From positions 1,674,001-1,738,000 of the forward strand of contig JAPVLO010000384.1 of NCBI GenBank assembly GCA_027257055.1: a DNA stretch of 64,000 nucleotides, given 5' to 3'. Source of the stretch: Cephalopachus bancanus (lineage: Eukaryota; Chordata; Mammalia; Primates; Tarsiidae). The notes below the pieces were generated by a model. The model was not told the DNA's origin and ran no database searches. It saw nothing but the letters and a program-made list of their open reading frames with translations. A program made the position numbers and the translations under genes. Below are positions 59,326 to 64,000 of this stretch, piece by piece. Within the stretch, counting starts at the first letter, position 1. Each line of letters starts with the position of its first letter.

Positions 59326-59477
59326 TTTTCTTCAGTCCCTTAGGTTTCTGTTCAAATGCTTGTTAGATAGGTAGTCTCTGACCATTGTACCCTCCACCCC
59401 ACCATTCTGTAACTTCATTTTTTTCTAGTTCTTTTTTCTTCTCGATATTTATTTTTACAGCCAGGTAACATGGCTGT

Positions 59478-59592
59478 TTCCTTCTTCTTCTTCCTTTCTT
59501 CTTCCTCCTTCTCCTCCTTGCCCTCCTTCTCTTCTCATCCCCCTCCTTCTTCTTTTCTTCCTTTTCTTCCTTCTTCTTCTTCTCCTTATTCT
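59478..59592 (+). repeat. Polypyrimidine (CTT/CCTT)n tract
   Basis: About 115 bases almost free of purines, mainly TTCTTC and CTCCTT units. Confidence 0.93.
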
Positions 59593-59599
59593 TTTTTGT

Positions 59600-60475
59600 T
59601 TATCTCTTTTTATTGAATCGTTCTCATTTGTGATATTATTATTAATATTTTGTTTTTATTTACTCACTAGAACATAAGTTTTCCAAATGCAGATACCTTG
59701 TCTGTTTCATTCACTGCTACATCCAACATGCAGAATGCATCCTAGCACAAGGATAGGTCATCCGTGAGTACCTGGAACGCAAAATTAGTTTTTCATTAGT
59801 AATGTGCTAACATTTTTACTACCCATCAGTTGAGGTAGGGGTATTAAGAAAACTTTTCTTTTATAGAAGTAAAAATTCTAGACCTAAAAACTGGCCTCTA
59901 AGATAAATGACTTCTCTAGCTAACAGCCCTTATTCTCTGAAAGTCCTAGGAGTTCTAACAACAGACAATTTCCATTCTAGAAATCTGCCCAGTGGCCCCA
60001 ACATGTCACCCACTGTTCTCATATCTGTAAGCCTTGAATATTCTCCAGTCTCTTATCTCGCTTTGTTCTCTCCCATGTTATCTAGATTTTTGTCAGCCCC
60101 TCTGGACAATTTTTAAAAATCTTACAGTTCTCCCATTTTTTATTGGCTTCATAATTTTATCCATCTGAAAGTTAGTAAAACCGAAGGTTAGTAAAATGCA
60201 TCAGACATCATGTAATATTTTATTAAATATACTTAAGGGCATTGTTTTAGATTGACTACATTCTGTGAGTGCTAATGTGCACAGACATTGTTTCTCCAAA
60301 GTTATGATTTATTCCTATATATGGAAATATAGAAAACTTAGAATAACACAGTAGGCTAAAGACTGAGTTCATGCAGGGTCAGATAAGATACAAGATGAGC
60401 CTGGGGCATCTTTTAGTGCCAGAAAGTGATGAAGTCCTCTCAAAACAGAACAAGGAGAGTTTGTCAAAGGAAAAC
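59600..60475. other. No feature recognised
   Basis: AT-rich unique-looking sequence. Confidence 0.45.
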
Positions 60476-60479
60476 AGAA

Positions 60480-61375
60480 GTCAACTGGAAGAGCTCCTAA
60501 TGGCCAAAGCTGAAACAATTAAAACTACAAAATAAATACGTTCATACTGACTTATAACTCAAAATAAGTATCTATGAGTTTATATGAATAGGAAAAACGA
60601 TGAAATACGAAAAGAAATGGGAGACAAGAGTCACACTGCTTGTATAGAAGAATCCCACATAATCTATGCACTTGCTTTCCCTCCAATAAGGTGAGCATAA
60701 TTCCCTAGTCCTTAATTGTGGGCTGTGTTTAGTGACTTGCTAAAGGAGGGTAAAATGGAAAAGGGAACGAGGGGACACTTTACAGTGAAGAAGCCTGACA
60801 AATACTATCTCATGCAGGCAATGAGGGCTAACATAAGCAGTGGCAACTTCATTTGATCACATGTGCCCTTGATATGACGTGATGAGAAGGACAATTCAAT
60901 TCTCTTGTCTCAATCCCCCAGACTCAGAACTCCAGTCTAATCATGACAGAAACACCTGATGACCTCTAACTGGGAAGAAATCCTACAGAATATCTAACCA
61001 GGACTCCATAAAAATGTCAAGGTCATTAAAACCACAGTGTGAGAGACTGTCACGGCTAAAGAGAAGCCTAGGAAGACATGATGACTAAATATAATATGAT
61101 ATCCTGAATGAAATCCTGGAACAAGAAAACACAGTAGTGAAAAATAATACAAATATGAACTTTGGTTAACAATAATGCAGACTTATTGGTTCATTAGCTG
61201 TGTATCACAGCACATGAATGTACCATAGTGATGTCAAAAGTTAGCTATCGTTGAAACTGGGTGTGGGGAATATGGTAACTTGAATATCTTAGTATCTTAT
61301 CTGTAAATCTAAATTTATTTCTGCAAATGCAAATCTGTAAATCTACCACAAAATGTTTATATACACTTTATTCTT
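60480..61375 (+). repeat. Possible old L1M/HAL1-like 3' region
   Basis: TCAACTGGAAGAGCTCCTAA, CCAAAGCTGAAACAATT, GACATGATGACTAAATATAA and the end AACTGGGTGTGGGGAATATG..TCTGTAAATCTAAATTTATT resemble the 3' part of old mammalian LINE-type repeats. I cannot fix the family. Confidence 0.4.
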
Positions 61376-61570
61376 TGTCTTTAAGATTTCTTTTTAAAGT
61401 CAATCTCCTAAACTTCATGAATATCTGCTGATATTGCTCTTGTTTCTGTTATTAGATGATTCAAAGTGGTATGTTATAAAGGACAGTGTGAGACGTCGTC
61501 GTGTGCACACTGACACCAAGTGCCAAGACATCAAGGGAAGACAATTTTGTTTTTTTGCCCCCCAATCCTA

Positions 61571-61790
61571 CCAGACTTCCCTTTGTTACTTCTGGTTATG
61601 AATCCTTGAGGAAGAAGATATAGAAACACATGGGATTTAGAAAAAGATAATCTGTTTGCTTTGTTGATCTTAAAGCAATTCCCTCTCATTCTCTGAGATA
61701 TCTCAAGTACACTTTGTTTTCTCCAGCTCTCATCAGTTGAAATCTAAGATAGAAAATCACTGTATCTATATGGACCATCCACTGTAGTCA
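61571..61790 (+). repeat. Arm 1 of a long imperfect inverted repeat
   Basis: The core 61641-61747 (AAAAAGATAATCTG to TGAAATCTAAG) is about 88% identical to the reverse complement of 62368-62470. Weaker similarity continues outward to CCAGACTT near 61571 and inward to the TAGTCAG word near 61785. No family is recognised. Confidence 0.8.
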
Positions 61791-62318
61791 GCTCTAAGTA
61801 CCGTTTGCTAATTACTCATTACGAATGAGAGAAGTACTACTTTTACCTGGCCCATGTTTCTTCATTATAGGCTTCTAGTAATTTCTGGAGTTCATCATAC
61901 CAGAAATACTGAAATCCCTTAGCCTCACCAGTGTTCATGCATTACTTCCGTCAGAATTTAGAGGCTCAATAACTTTTGTTAAGTAGATGTCAGAGTACAT
62001 CATGTCAATTTAGGATATCATGTCTGAACTTGGGGCCAAATCCCCAGAAATTACTCTGCTTTATGGTCAGAGAGGTACTCAGCCAAACATTTCAATCACT
62101 GGTTTACACGGGTTGCAAACGTGATTTCAGGGAGCATATACCTCTGAGCCGGTTTGCCATCCTGAAGCAAATCTTTCTGTCCCTCTCTGTGGTAGATTGA
62201 GTTAGTTTCTAAGGTACTGGTGTGTTCACTTGACTGTCCCACGTGGGGTCTCTAGGTGAGTTCTGGAACCAGTTCAAGGTCAGAGTGAGTTTGTTACTTG
62301 TGATCCATTTTCCAATCT

Positions 62319-62683
62319 TCCTGACTAAGTATGGTGAGTGGTCTGATAGATACACTGGTTTTCTTCCTTAGATTTCAGCTGATGAGAGCTGGGAAAAAAG
62401 GTGTATTTGAGATATCGTAGAGAATGGGAGGGGATTGTTTTAAGATCAACAAAGCAGACAGATTATCTTTTTCAGGAAGAAATCTAACCCGTTTTCTCAG
62501 GTTAACTTCTTGGAGCGTATGTCTCCCCCTGTGCGGGAGTCTCTCTCTCTCTCTCTGTGGGTAGCTGAAAACCCTGTGTGGTTTCTGAAATGAGAGGATG
62601 GTTGAAAAGAGTTCAGCTTTTGTGTCTAAACGTGTCCTTGTGGAATTATAGCTTGGGAAAAACGTTACTTTCTGAAAGTCTGG
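62319..62683 (-). repeat. Arm 2 of a long imperfect inverted repeat
   Basis: Inverted partner of 61571-61790. It is longer because it holds about 110 bases (roughly 62485-62610, including a (TC)n tract) that are missing from arm 1. The 108-codon minus frame at 62375-62701 lies in this arm, but its counterpart in arm 1 is interrupted by stops. Confidence 0.78.
62539..62561 (+). repeat. (TC)n microsatellite
   Basis: CTCTCTCTCTCTC tract within arm 2 of the inverted repeat. Confidence 0.9.
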
Positions 62684-62699
62684 GGTACACTTATGTGAC

Positions 62700-64000
62700 A
62701 TATATCAACAGGCTGATAGCAAGCATTGCATAGCAACATACAGGCAAGGCTACTGAATCACTTTTCACATCATCTTTTGAGAGGAAACAGTGTCAATCCT
62801 CATTGCCAAAATGTAAAATTATTTAGGAGTTGGAATAAACACCTAAGCTCTATAGTTAGCAACAATACGGTTAGTATGACAGCAGAACTGTTTTACTTCA
62901 TCTTCCTATCGTGCTCGCATCCCTGGCTTATACACAGTAATCAATCTCAGCAAGGTGAGGTAGTGTGTCTGTGAACATATTTTGGGTAAAGGTGGAGGTT
63001 GAACCCATATATATTTTCATTCCACCTATATTCCTTTGCTATACTTTGTTAAAACAAAGAAACAAGCAGGCAAGTAAACAAAAAACAAAATAGAAGAAAT
63101 ACTCCTGATATATTTAAACCTCTTAGTATTATTTTCTCTTGCAAACATTTATTTCTCTATAATTGCCAGATTTGAGGGTCACAAGTAAAGTAGGATAGAA
63201 GGGAAGGAAAGCAGAGAAAGGAAAGTGAAAAGAAATCCCAACAGTAGCTTAATTTTTTGTAGCTGTTTGCTTCACTTACAAATTAAAATATTCCATTGAA
63301 GGATAACATATGAATTCATATAGAAAATTCCCACCAGGAGAAAACAGTCTGGAAAAGGGCATGCCATGATGAGAATCTAGGCTTCGAGTTCCAGTGCAAA
63401 TCAAGAGCCCTTTTAGGAAAATACCCAGATATCGTCAGCACAACCTGGAAGATGGGTCAGTTTGAAGAACCACGTAGGTACCTGCAGTAGGATTAAACCC
63501 CAAAAGAATAATCAGATGTACTCTTGCTGGACAGTTCAAATTGACGATAGAGAACAACCGTGACTTTTTAGTAAGGAAAATAAGTTGCAGCGTAAGCAAC
63601 AGATGTTTATGTTTGGCTGCCTACCAAAAACTGATTTGAAATGACTAGGTATTTTTTGGGCCACAGAGACTGGGATGGTTCCGAAAGAACTTTCCTCTAA
63701 GGGCATTCTAATTTCACTTATTTGCAGAACATTTTAAATGGGTTTTGGCTGTGGATTCCAAGTGTACCCACCCATCTTCACAAACAATATCTAGGATCCT
63801 CTTAGCACTAGGTCTGTTACTAAAAGTGTCTTATTTTTTTTATCTTTACTCTTGCATGATTCTTTTATAATATGGTGTGAGGTAGGGATCTAAATTTATT
63901 TATTTTTTTCTTAGGTTGTTGCCCATTCACTTCATTGCTGTTTGCTGAATAATCTATTTATTTCTCTCTTGATATTTATCACCTATCTTGTTCTATTTTC
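62700..64000. other. No gene recognised
   Basis: AT-rich sequence. The final 200 bases (TGAGGTAGGGATCTAAATTT, GTTGTTGCCCATTCACTTCA-like words) may be antisense old L1, cut by the window edge, but the evidence is thin. Confidence 0.4.

Noticed and set aside
1..64000. CRISPR arrays, bacterial operons, riboswitches, phage attachment sites
   Set aside because: The repeat content is unambiguously primate nuclear DNA. No regularly spaced repeats or prokaryotic gene structure are present.
1..64000. tRNA, snRNA, Y RNA or 7SK genes or pseudogenes
   Set aside because: I looked for their characteristic start words and box elements on both strands and found only 7SL-derived Alu sequence. A covariance-model scan would settle this.

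Overview
The window is non-coding mammalian nuclear DNA, most likely from a strepsirrhine primate, probably a Malagasy lemur. The evidence is the repeats. Many dimeric Alu elements (7SL-derived SINEs) have a lemur-type right end (gactccaactcaaaa) and a head reading GGCTCAGCCTGTAAT. A single young L1 family recurs, with one 3' tail (accctgaattgtacccc..ctttataataaaa). Older L1, MaLR/ERVL LTRs, MIR and DNA transposons common to placental mammals lie beneath these. I find no host protein-coding gene, no exon with convincing splice context, and no tRNA, snRNA or other RNA gene. Every open reading frame over 60 codons is a chance frame, a piece of L1 ORF2 or its antisense, an Alu-derived frame, or a relic of retroviral or transposon coding sequence. 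The best description is an intergenic or deep intronic, repeat-rich desert.

Layout: 1-1.8 kb is an old L1 3' part. 2.6-18.6 kb holds a MIR, several young L1 insertions (some nested with Alu, two with 5' inversions, one carrying a 3' transduction), Alus and two MLT1-type LTRs. 18.6-28.1 kb holds an unnamed old repeat, an LTR-like GC-rich segment (21.6-23.1 kb), old inverted L1 pieces, Alus, a full young L1 insertion (25.46-26.37 kb) and an MLT1 LTR. 28.1-41.2 kb is mostly unique AT-rich sequence with a probable solo LTR (31.96-32.75 kb), an antisense MaLR LTR and a large antisense ERVL/MaLR LTR (34.6-35.4 kb), and Alus. 41.2-46.7 kb is a degenerate endogenous retrovirus with two diverged LTRs and recognisable RT, RNase H, integrase and Env-TM fragments. 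48.0-52.6 kb holds two young L1s, an Alu and a solo LTR with a target-site duplication. 52.7-55.9 kb is bracketed by a 152-bp inverted repeat about 90% identical. 56.0-58.0 kb is an old L1 split by a mariner element, which is itself split by a young L1 tail. 58.1-58.5 kb is an MST-type LTR, 59.0-59.3 kb an Alu, and 61.57-62.68 kb a second long imperfect inverted repeat.

Nothing here looks like a new functional system. What is worth following is retrotransposition mechanism (target-site duplications, twin priming, transduction, nesting) and two long inverted repeats that I cannot assign to a known family. Family names rest on my recall of consensus sequences, not on a database search.
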